From: Desulfosporosinus sp.
GTDB lineage: Bacteria > Bacillota > Desulfitobacteriia > Desulfitobacteriales > Desulfitobacteriaceae
DNA length: 64,000 bases
Assembly (NCBI GenBank): GCA_003513495.1
Contig: DOPM01000029.1
Span: forward strand, 124,001-188,000
Reading direction: 5' to 3'
A program made the position numbers and the translations under genes. Shown piece by piece: positions 1 through 7,030 of this stretch. The notes below the pieces were generated by a model that saw only the letters and a program-made list of their open reading frames with translations, had not been told where the DNA came from and did no database searches. The first letter of the stretch is position 1. Each line of letters starts with the position of its first letter.

Positions 1-41
1 CTGTTAGTACCATTGAAGAGGCTTTGAAGCATGTTTTTTAA
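1..41 (+). CDS. C-terminal end of a probable Lon-family protease (partial)
   Basis: Reading in the frame beginning at base 3 gives the tail VSTIEEALKHVF followed by a TAA stop at 39-41. This resembles the C-terminus of LonB/LonC-type ATP-dependent proteases, which often sit between rplI and dnaB in Firmicutes. Only twelve residues are visible, so the call rests on the short tail plus its position just upstream of dnaB. The gene continues to the left of the window. Confidence 0.4.
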   Translation, partial: VSTIEEALKHVF

Positions 42-46
42 TACGG

Positions 47-74
47 GTAGGGGCAATTCATGAATTGCCCCTAC
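47..74. repeat. 28-bp perfect palindrome, copy 1 of a dispersed family
   Basis: The half-site GTAGGGGCAATTCA is followed directly by its exact reverse complement. Related copies lie at 37742-37769, 50032-50059 and 63079-63104, all in or next to intergenic spaces. It behaves like a REP/extragenic palindrome. In RNA it would form a long hairpin between the lon-like gene and dnaB. Confidence 0.85.
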
Positions 75-120
75 TACAGATAATTCCATTGAAATTGAGT
101 ATGGTCGGAGGAGAGAAGAT

Positions 121-1455
121 ATGGAACTCATAAAAGTTCCACCACAGAATTTAGAGGCCGAACAGGCGGTCTTGGGTGCGATGATGCTCGAACCGGAGGC
201 CGGAAGTTCTGTCTTTGAAATGCTTCAACCGGATGACTTTTATAGAGATAATCATCGATTGATCTTTTCGGCAATTCATGATCTCTTCGAGAAAGGAGAT
301 CCGGTCGACTTAGTTAGCGTTGCTGAAGCTTTACGTCAACAGGGGCGTCTGGAACAGGTGGGAGGTATAGCGACAATCTCTGAGATTGCCCGCTCCGTCC
401 CCTCCGCAGCAAATATTGAATACTACGCTAGGCTGGTGTCAGAAAAGGCCCTCTTGCGTCAGCTCATCCGGGCAACGGGCAGTATCTTAGAACGAGGATA
501 TGAGCCTGGGGAAGAAGCACGAGTGCTTTTAGAGGAAGCCGAAAAACTTATCCTAGACCTTTCTCGACAACGTGTTAAAGACGGATTCAGCATTATTCGT
601 GATGTGCTACTTGAAACTTTTGAAAAGATAGAGTATCTCTATGCTCATAAAGGAAATCTAACAGGTATCCCTACCTTTTTTACAGAATTGGATCGTATGA
701 CATCCGGTTGGCAGCCTTCTGATTTAGTCATTATTGCTGCGCGCCCTTCCATGGGAAAAACTGCACTTGTTTTAAATATGGCTCAGAATGCAGCGGTTCG
801 TGCTAAGGTCCCAGTTGCGATTTTCAGTTTGGAGATGTCCAAAGAACAGTTGGTGCAACGTATGCTTTGTGGAGAAGCGTTGGTTGATCAACAACGTGTA
901 AGGACCGGAGATTTATTGGATGCTGATTGGCCAAAGCTGACGCGAGCAGTGGGGCCTCTATCGGATGCCCCAATCTTTATAGATGATACGGTTGGAATCA
1001 CTTTGGCAGAGCTTCGTTCTAAAGCACGTCGACTAAAGTCAGAACACAATTTAGGGATGATTATTATTGACTATCTTCAGCTTTTGTCAGTTGGGAAAAA
1101 ATCCGAAAGTCGACAGCAAGAAGTTGCTCAAATCTCCAGAACCCTCAAAGGAATCGCCCGTGAACTTAAAGTTCCGGTGATTGCCTTATCACAGCTTAAT
1201 CGGGGAGTTGAACAACGTCAAGATAAACGACCGATTATGTCGGATTTATTAGAGTCAGGCGCGATTGAAGCAGATGCAGATGTGATTTCATTTATTTACC
1301 GGGACGAGTATTACCATCAGGAGTCAGAGAAAAAAGGAATAGCGGAGTTGATTATTGCCAAACACCGCAACGGTCCAGTAGGAACCGTTGAATTAGGCTT
1401 TCTTAAGGAGTTTACAAAGTTTGTAAACCTTGATCGGCAACATCAGACAGCTTAA
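121..1455 (+). CDS. dnaB: Replicative DNA helicase DnaB
   Basis: Hexameric helicase that unwinds DNA at the replication fork and contacts primase. The 444-residue length is normal. The N-terminal DnaB_N domain (about residues 8-110) opens with PPQNLEAEQAVLGAMM, and the RecA-like ATPase domain starts near residue 180. The Walker A motif ARPSMGKTA is near residue 206, the Walker B stretch IIIDYLQLL near 320, and the SQLNRGVE arginine-finger region near 360. No intein interrupts the P-loop. An excellent Shine-Dalgarno (GGAGGAGAGAAG) precedes the ATG. A hairpin terminator follows, so it ends its transcription unit. Confidence 0.97.
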   Translation: MELIKVPPQNLEAEQAVLGAMMLEPEAGSSVFEMLQPDDFYRDNHRLIFSAIHDLFEKGDPVDLVSVAEALRQQGRLEQVGGIATISEIARSVPSAANIEYYARLVSEKALLRQLIRATGSILERGYEPGEEARVLLEEAEKLILDLSRQRVKDGFSIIRDVLLETFEKIEYLYAHKGNLTGIPTFFTELDRMTSGWQPSDLVIIAARPSMGKTALVLNMAQNAAVRAKVPVAIFSLEMSKEQLVQRMLCGEALVDQQRVRTGDLLDADWPKLTRAVGPLSDAPIFIDDTVGITLAELRSKARRLKSEHNLGMIIIDYLQLLSVGKKSESRQQEVAQISRTLKGIARELKVPVIALSQLNRGVEQRQDKRPIMSDLLESGAIEADADVISFIYRDEYYHQESEKKGIAELIIAKHRNGPVGTVELGFLKEFTKFVNLDRQHQTA

Positions 1456-1460
1456 CGGAT

Positions 1461-1497
1461 CCCTCTTGCCAACCCATTTGTTGGCAGGGGGATTTTT
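1461..1497 (+). terminator. Rho-independent terminator after dnaB
   Basis: An 11-bp GC-rich stem (CCCTCTTGCCAA pairing with TTGGCAGGGGG, with a few G-U pairs) is followed by ATTTTTG, starting a few bases after the dnaB stop. Confidence 0.85.
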
Positions 1498-1856
1498 GTG
1501 CTACTATTCAGAAGGCCTAAACTTAAGGTTCGGTCTTTACTTGATACTAAGTACTTTTCTAATTGCTATGAAAGAAACTCAAGATCTGTGTCATCCTGAA
1601 GAAGGCACGCCTGAAGGAGCTAGATCCTCCGCTAACACTCGGTGGACAGAATAGGCTTTCGTTTATCGTGACACGAATATCGAATGGTGATTCTGGCACA
1701 GCGAAGAATTGACAAGACCCTTCTGTAGTGTCGAATGTTTTTTGTATTTTTATAATTAATGTTCGGTTATTGGATTGACAAGGAGGAGCAGGATTGTTAA
1801 GATGAAATTGTTTGTGATTGAGGTTCGTTACCATTTGAAAAAATGAAACGGCTCTA
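1498..1856. other. Intergenic stretch with a degraded TCATCCTGA-type repeat
   Basis: No convincing gene lies here. Around 1590-1655 the text TCATCCTGAAG...GGAGCTAGATCCTCC resembles the start of the repeat seen intact at 35821-35903, and near 1700-1725 there is ATTCTGGCACAGCGAAGAATT. It looks like a decayed copy of that inverted-repeat element. Short reading frames on both strands across it have no recognisable products. Confidence 0.45.
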
Positions 1857-1869
1857 GGAGGAGAAACAA

Positions 1870-3291
1870 TTGAAACACAATGTCGATGTCTTGATTATTG
1901 GAGCCGGTCCGGCCGGAATTTTTACGGCTTTAGAGTTATCAAAACACAATAAAGATCTACAGATTCTCATTGTGGATAGTGGTCGAAGCATAGAAAAGAG
2001 AAAGTGCCCCGCCCGTACGACCGGAGTTTGCTCGGGATGTAATCCCTGTGCTATTACAAGGGGATGGTCAGGGGCAGGAGCGTTTAGTGACGGAAAACTG
2101 TCTTTAAGTCCTGCAGTTGGCGGTCGTTTAGTTGAATATATGAGAGAAGAACAAGCCCAAGAGTTAATCGATTATGCTGATTCAATTTACCGGCAGTTCG
2201 GAGCTCAGGAAACTGTGTACGGTCTAGATAACCGTCGCGTGGAAGAATTTGAATATGAGGCCTCTCGCCATAACATCGCCCTAATCCATTGCCCTGTACG
2301 ACATCTAGGTACAGAGCTTGCTTATGATGTGCTAAAGGGCATGTATGAATATCTTATGCAAAACACAAATACAACCTTCTGGGAACTTGCCGAAGTTAAG
2401 GAAATCTTAGCGGATTCTAATGGAGCTATTGGAGCTACCATTCAACGTAGGAATGAACAAGGACTGGATGAAGTATTTGCACGATATGTAGTTGCTGCCC
2501 CCGGCCGAGGAGGGGCCAATTGGCTTGCTGATCAAACGGTTCGCTTAGGTGTTGTTACAGAAAATAACGAAATTGATATTGGAGTACGTGTCGAGGTTCC
2601 GAACTCTATTTTGGATCATTTAACTAGAGAGCTTTACGAACCAAAATTGGTCTATTATTCGGATACCTATGATTTGAAAACACGGAGCTTCTGCGTCAAT
2701 CCCGGCGGCGTTGTCTCGGAAGAACACTACGATGGTGGCATTGCTGTAGTTAATGGGCATAGTTATGCAGATACTGCAAAGAAAACTAAGAACACAAATT
2801 TTGCCTTATTGGTTTCGACTCGTTTCACAGAACCCTTTAACCAACCGATTGAGTACGGACGATATATTGCCCGGCTTGCAAATATGTTAACCGGTGGCGG
2901 GGTAATGGTTCAGCGTCTCGGAGATCTATTACAGGGAAGGCGGACGACTGAAAGCCGACTGCGTCAATCCACGACGATTCCTACACTGCTCTCGGCGGTT
3001 CCGGGAGACCTCAGCTATGTACTGCCGGAGCGATACTTGACCTCCCTTATCGAGACCCTTAAAGCCTTTGATAAAATCGCGCCCGGGATGTATTCCAAAA
3101 ATACCTTATTATATGGTGTTGAGGTTAAATTTTACTCCTCAAAAGTAAAAGTTAAAACGAACTTTGAAACTGAGATACCTAGGTTATATACCATAGGAGA
3201 TGGAGCAGGAATTACTCGGGGACTGATGCAAGCTTCGGCAACGGGTATTGTAGTTGCTCGAGATATAGTGACTAAAGCAGTTGAAAAATAG
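1870..3291 (+). CDS. FAD-dependent oxidoreductase, COG2509-like
   Basis: Predicted cytosolic flavoprotein of 473 residues whose substrate is unknown. The dinucleotide-binding motif LIIGAGPAGIFTALEL starts near residue 8. A Cys-rich segment follows (CPARTTGVCSGCNPCAI, about residues 47-64), then GWSGAGAFSDGKLSL, which is typical of the uncharacterised NAD(FAD)-utilising dehydrogenase family. The C-terminal second FAD contact reads YTIGDGAGITRGLMQASATG. The start is TTG at 1870, chosen because AGGAGGAGAAAC lies directly upstream. The next gene is purB. The conserved cysteines could hold a metal or disulfide, but that is not shown. Confidence 0.8.
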   Translation: MKHNVDVLIIGAGPAGIFTALELSKHNKDLQILIVDSGRSIEKRKCPARTTGVCSGCNPCAITRGWSGAGAFSDGKLSLSPAVGGRLVEYMREEQAQELIDYADSIYRQFGAQETVYGLDNRRVEEFEYEASRHNIALIHCPVRHLGTELAYDVLKGMYEYLMQNTNTTFWELAEVKEILADSNGAIGATIQRRNEQGLDEVFARYVVAAPGRGGANWLADQTVRLGVVTENNEIDIGVRVEVPNSILDHLTRELYEPKLVYYSDTYDLKTRSFCVNPGGVVSEEHYDGGIAVVNGHSYADTAKKTKNTNFALLVSTRFTEPFNQPIEYGRYIARLANMLTGGGVMVQRLGDLLQGRRTTESRLRQSTTIPTLLSAVPGDLSYVLPERYLTSLIETLKAFDKIAPGMYSKNTLLYGVEVKFYSSKVKVKTNFETEIPRLYTIGDGAGITRGLMQASATGIVVARDIVTKAVEK

Positions 3292-3386
3292 TGGGTAATT
3301 AGTCACTAGGATAACTTTGCACTAAATTGTGGAAACTACTAAGAACTTTTGTTAAAACCTATAGATTTGATTGGGGGCGAAGGCTG

Positions 3387-4685
3387 TTGCTCGATCGATA
3401 TACTCATGAGGAAATGGGAAAGTTATGGCAGGATGGCTATGAATATGAACGTTGGTTAGAAGTTGAATTAGCGGTTGCTGAGGTTATGGCCAAGCAAGGG
3501 GAAATTCCTCAGGAAGCTATGGCTGAAATCCGGGCTAGGGCAAAGGTTAACTCTAAACGAATTCTAGAAATTGAGGCTGTGGTGCGTCACGATCTAATTG
3601 CTTTTCTGCAAGCAGTTGTTGAGGAGATCGGAGAAGCTGGAAAATACCTTCATCTTGGCTTGACCTCTTCAGATGTTAAAGATACGGCTTTAAGCCTTGT
3701 ATTGAGAGATTCAGGACGGTTGCTGAAAAAAGACTTAAAAGAGCTTCGAGATGCATTAGTTAAGCGAGCCTTAGAGAGCAAATACGCCGTGATGGTCGGT
3801 CGGACTCATGGTATTCATGCTGAGCCGTTGACTTTCGGTTTAAAGTTGGCCCTATGGATTGCAGAGATTGATCGTCAAAGTGAACGTCTTGGTCAAGCCA
3901 TTACCTCTGTTAGTGCTGGTAAGATCTCAGGAGCGGTCGGAACCTATGCTAATGTTGCACCCGGGGTAGAAGAGGCAGTGTGTCAACATCTCGGCATAGA
4001 GACTGCTCTAATAAGTAACCAGATCTTACAAAGGGATAGGCATGCTCATTTCGTGACGACTCTGGCTTTAATTGGAGGGACCATTGAAAAAATTTCGACG
4101 GAGATTCGTAATTTACAACGCACGGATATTCTCGAAGTAGAGGAACCCTTTGCAGAAGGACAAAAGGGTTCCTCTGCCATGCCTCATAAACGTAATCCAA
4201 TTATTTGCGAGCAAGTCTCAGGAATGTCGAGGATTTTAAGGGGTAACGCATTGGCGGCCATGGAGAATATTGCTCTCTGGCATGAAAGGGATATGACTCA
4301 TTCTTCAGTAGAACGGATTATTCTTCCAGATAGCTGTATTCTTTTAGATCACATGCTTCGCCAAATGACTAAGGTTATTGCGGGCCTTAGGATTCGTGAG
4401 GACCAGATGAAACGGAATCTGCAAAAAACCTTTGGCCTGACGTCTTCCCAGCGAGTTCTCCTGGCTTTAGTTGAACATGGGTGTATGAGAGAAGAAGCCT
4501 ATGCTTGGGTTCAACAGAATGCCTTTCAGGCTTGGGAGCAAGGGCTGGACTTTATAGACGTTGTTTCGGAGGATAATCGTGTTTTAAACTATTTAACCAA
4601 AGAAGAAATACAGGGTTTATTTGATTTAAAGTATCACCTGCATCATGTGGATGATATTTTTAGACGACTGGAATTAGAGAAATAG
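3387..4685 (+). CDS. purB: Adenylosuccinate lyase
   Basis: Catalyses two purine steps: SAICAR to AICAR and adenylosuccinate to AMP, each releasing fumarate. The fumarase/aspartase superfamily signature GSSAMPHKRNP (near residue 262) carries the catalytic serine loop, and the catalytic His lies in GRTHGIHAEP near residue 140. The frame is open back to a TTG at 3327, but that gives a 20-residue extension with no ribosome site. The TTG at 3387 gives MLDRYTHEEMGKLW, the usual family start, 432 residues, with GGGGGCGAAGG upstream, so I prefer it. purA follows 27 bp later, forming an AMP-branch pair. Confidence 0.95.
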   Translation: MLDRYTHEEMGKLWQDGYEYERWLEVELAVAEVMAKQGEIPQEAMAEIRARAKVNSKRILEIEAVVRHDLIAFLQAVVEEIGEAGKYLHLGLTSSDVKDTALSLVLRDSGRLLKKDLKELRDALVKRALESKYAVMVGRTHGIHAEPLTFGLKLALWIAEIDRQSERLGQAITSVSAGKISGAVGTYANVAPGVEEAVCQHLGIETALISNQILQRDRHAHFVTTLALIGGTIEKISTEIRNLQRTDILEVEEPFAEGQKGSSAMPHKRNPIICEQVSGMSRILRGNALAAMENIALWHERDMTHSSVERIILPDSCILLDHMLRQMTKVIAGLRIREDQMKRNLQKTFGLTSSQRVLLALVEHGCMREEAYAWVQQNAFQAWEQGLDFIDVVSEDNRVLNYLTKEEIQGLFDLKYHLHHVDDIFRRLELEK

Positions 4686-4712
4686 AGCTTGTAAGATGGG
4701 AGGAATATCTAT

Positions 4713-5996
4713 ATGGCCGCTGTTGTGTTAATAGGTTCTCAGTGGGGAGACGAGGGAAAGGGTAAGATAACAGATTTTCTAGCCGAAAAAGCGAACGTTG
4801 TTGTTAGGTACCAAGGAGGTAATAATGCAGGTCACACGGTTGTGGCGAATGGGGAAGAGTTCAAACTTCATCTTATCCCTTCGGGAATCCTCTATGAAGA
4901 CAAGACTTGCGTAATAGGGAACGGTGTAGTAATTGACCCACAGGTCTTATTAGATGAATTAGATTACCTTGACAAGCGGGGGATTAAGACGGGCAAACTA
5001 GTCATCAGCAGTAACGCCCATGTGATTATGCCCTATCATAGGTTACTCGACGGCTTAGAAGAAGAGGCACGCGGGGATCATAAAATTGGAACCACGAAAC
5101 GTGGAATCGGCCCTGCCTACATGGATAAGGCCTCACGGATTGGAATACGAATTATCGATCTTTTAGATAAAGATGAGTTCGCAGATAAGCTGCGCCGTAA
5201 TTTAGTAGAAAAGAATAACTTATTCGTTAAAGTCTATGGCAAGGAAGCCCTTGAGTTTGATGGTATCTATGAAACCTATCTAGGGTATGCAGAAAAAATT
5301 CGTTCAATGGTGACGGATAGTTCCCTCACAATCGATGTAAGTATTCAAGCAGGAGAGAAAGTTTTGTTTGAAGGAGCTCAAGGGACCTTGCTTGATATAG
5401 ATCATGGTACCTATCCCTTTGTGACATCCTCTCATCCGATTGCTGGTGGTGCTTGTATAGGAGCTGGTGTCGGTCCCACCCGGATTAATCGTGTCATCGG
5501 GGTTATAAAAGCCTATACTACGCGTGTAGGAGAAGGCCCCTTCCCTACAGAGCTATTAGATGAGACCGGCGCTGAAATGCAGAAGAACGGCCACGAGTTT
5601 GGAACTACGACTGGCCGTGCGCGTCGTTGCGGTTGGTTCGATGCAGTAATTGCTCGTTATGCCGTCCGTGTCAGCGGTATATCTGATTTTGCGGTTACAA
5701 AACTCGATGTTCTTACAGGATTTGAGAAACTTAAGATTTGTGTTGGTTATCAGGTTGGGGACGAGATCCTCCGTGAATTTCCACAAAGTCAGAAGATTTT
5801 CAAACAATGTCAACCGGTTTATGAAGAAATGCCTGGTTGGCAAGAAGATATTACAATGGTTCGACGCTTCGAGGACCTACCACAGGCAGCTCAAAATTAT
5901 ATCCGTCGAATTGAGGAGCTGTCAGGTGTTCCGGCTACGCTGGTTGCAATCGGCCCTGGACGGGAACAAACGATTGTACGAGGGGAAATTTTTTAG
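4713..5996 (+). CDS. purA: Adenylosuccinate synthetase
   Basis: Cytosolic GTP-dependent enzyme that joins IMP and aspartate to adenylosuccinate, the substrate of the neighbouring PurB. The length of 427 residues is standard. The N-terminal GSQWGDEGKGK is the GTP/IMP-binding loop with the catalytic Asp, and GNNAGHTVV carries the catalytic His near residue 41. GTTKRGIGPAY and GVGPTRINRVIG are further family signatures, and TTTGRARRCGW (near 296) is the aspartate-binding loop. A GGGAGG ribosome site precedes the ATG. It ends the gene run before tRNA-Lys. Confidence 0.97.
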   Translation: MAAVVLIGSQWGDEGKGKITDFLAEKANVVVRYQGGNNAGHTVVANGEEFKLHLIPSGILYEDKTCVIGNGVVIDPQVLLDELDYLDKRGIKTGKLVISSNAHVIMPYHRLLDGLEEEARGDHKIGTTKRGIGPAYMDKASRIGIRIIDLLDKDEFADKLRRNLVEKNNLFVKVYGKEALEFDGIYETYLGYAEKIRSMVTDSSLTIDVSIQAGEKVLFEGAQGTLLDIDHGTYPFVTSSHPIAGGACIGAGVGPTRINRVIGVIKAYTTRVGEGPFPTELLDETGAEMQKNGHEFGTTTGRARRCGWFDAVIARYAVRVSGISDFAVTKLDVLTGFEKLKICVGYQVGDEILREFPQSQKIFKQCQPVYEEMPGWQEDITMVRRFEDLPQAAQNYIRRIEELSGVPATLVAIGPGREQTIVRGEIF

Positions 5997-6067
5997 GGTT
6001 TGATGTTCTATAACGCTAGCTTCTTCAAAAGGGCTACTGGGATATGATATATGTTAACGAAAAGCCT

Positions 6068-6096
6068 TGACAGAGTGAATACTTTCGTGTAAAATC
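6068..6096 (+). promoter_or_regulatory. Sigma-A promoter for tRNA-Lys
   Basis: TTGACA at 6068-6073, a 17-bp spacer and TAAAAT at 6091-6096 stand about 22 bp before the tRNA. The architecture is identical to the promoter at 8972-9000. Confidence 0.85.
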
Positions 6097-6118
6097 CAAA
6101 CCTGTGGTACAAAATATT

Positions 6119-6195
6119 GGGCCATTAGCTCAGTCGGCTAGAGCACCTGACTTTTAATCAGGGTGTCCCGCGTTCGAGTCGCGGATGGCCCACCA
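6119..6195 (+). tRNA. tRNA-Lys (anticodon TTT)
   Basis: The cloverleaf can be read by eye: D-arm TAGCTCAGTCGGCTAGAGCA, anticodon stem CCTGA/TCAGG around loop CTTTTAA (anticodon TTT), T-arm CGCG-TTCGAGT-CGCG and an encoded 3' CCA at 6193-6195. It is transcribed from the promoter at 6068-6096. The exact first base is uncertain by one or two positions. A short GGGCA-TTTT-TGCCC hairpin lies just downstream. Confidence 0.95.
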
Positions 6196-6301
6196 ATAAG
6201 CAGATAAGGGCATTTTTGCCCAGTTAGCCATGTTTTCATAGCAGATGATTTACAGAGTGTGAACAGGTAATCACATTCTATAATCGGAAGGTTGTGTTAA
6301 C

Positions 6302-6460
6302 ATGGCTAAATTTTGTTTGTTACTAAAATACCTATTATATTTAAAAACCTTCGTCGGGATTATCATGGAGCAGCTAGATCTATTTCATTACTACGGTTTG
6401 CAAAACTATATCGCCCTATTGTATTTTAGGATGGTATTCAGTATCGGCATATGTGTTTAG
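6302..6460 (+). CDS. Possible 52-residue hydrophobic small protein
   Basis: An open frame from ATG 6302 to TAG 6460 encodes a Leu/Tyr/Phe-rich peptide (start MAKFCLLLKYLLYLKTF). GGAAGG lies about ten bases upstream. It sits in the 830-bp space between tRNA-Lys and the chemoreceptor. I recognise no family, and the base composition is as AT-rich as the surrounding spacer. It may be chance or a remnant. I list it because it has a plausible ribosome site. Confidence 0.2.
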   Translation: MAKFCLLLKYLLYLKTFVGIIMEQLDLFHYYGLQNYIALLYFRMVFSIGICV

Positions 6461-6830
6461 AAAATATGAACAGCGTCTAATCGGCTAGGTTTTTATATGT
6501 ATTTTTATAAAACATATACACTAGTATAATTATACTATTTTAAATGGTAGGATAATTACTACCCTTACTGTAATGATAAAAGACAGAAAAATAAATTAAT
6601 TTATTTTTCTGTCTTATTTTGTTATTAGAGTTTCTTGACCCGCCTAGGATTGGGAGTACGAATTAAATGCTAATTAAAGAGTAGGAGTTAATAGATGAAT
6701 CCTATAGTAGAGAGAATACATATAATTTAGTCGAATATCATCAAATATATATATAATTTTTGTTTTCCTTGTGTTATAGTTCAGTAAAGGACTAGGAACA
6801 TTGAAGTATTCATTAAAATATTACATAAGG
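6461..6830. other. AT-rich spacer containing several inverted repeats
   Basis: There is no gene here. It holds TATATGT...ACATATA (6494-6518), the 16-bp palindrome TAGTATAA/TTATACTA (6522-6537) and the long perfect palindrome listed separately at 6580-6615. The promoter of the riboswitch-controlled chemoreceptor should lie in 6720-6830, but no clear -35/-10 pair stands out. Confidence 0.5.
6580..6615. repeat. 36-bp perfect palindrome, possible bidirectional terminator
   Basis: AAGACAGAAAAATAAATT is followed immediately by its exact reverse complement, with A-rich flank on the left and ATTTTG on the right. As RNA it folds to a stem of about 16 bp with a minimal loop. No gene ends close by: tRNA-Lys ends about 385 bp upstream. 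Confidence 0.75.
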
Positions 6831-6833
6831 TAC

Positions 6834-6913
6834 TGACAAAGGCAAACTTGGTTAAAGCTGAGGACGCAAAGCTACGGGTCTTCCACGTTAGGGTGATGAT
6901 GGCCGAGCTGCCA
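6834..6913 (+). ncRNA. Cyclic-di-GMP-I (GEMM) riboswitch
   Basis: The segment contains the family hallmarks in order: AAAGGCAAAC, a tetraloop-receptor-type arm ending GGACGCAAAGC, then TACGGGTCT, and after a second arm ATGGCCGAGCTGCC, whose TGCC pairs with the initial GGCA. It lies 118 bp upstream of the chemoreceptor start and is followed by a terminator-like hairpin (6927-6957). Binding of c-di-GMP should therefore control read-through into the gene. Class I is assigned from sequence motifs by eye. Confidence 0.88.
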
Positions 6914-6926
6914 ATTGAGGACTATG

Positions 6927-6957
6927 TCGCGCCTTATTTGAGGGGGCGATTTTGTTT
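6927..6957 (+). terminator. Terminator-like expression platform of the c-di-GMP riboswitch
   Basis: TCGCGCC pairs with GGGGCGA (one mismatch) across a TTATTTG loop, and TTTTGTTTATTT follows. Its position directly after the aptamer suggests conditional termination. Whether ligand turns expression on or off cannot be told from the sequence alone. Confidence 0.6.
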
Positions 6958-7030
6958 ATTTAAGAACCAAACAACTCGAAAGGATGTATTCCTTCATTTC
7001 GCGGTTTTTAAAGTAGTTAGAAAAGGGGAC

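Noticed and set aside
1430..1834. Short frames after dnaB on both strands
   Set aside because: They read through the dnaB terminator and the decayed repeat, with no ribosome sites or recognisable products.
6848..7030. N-terminal 61-residue extension of the chemoreceptor
   Set aside because: It translates the c-di-GMP aptamer and terminator. ATG 7031 has a ribosome site and begins directly at TM1.
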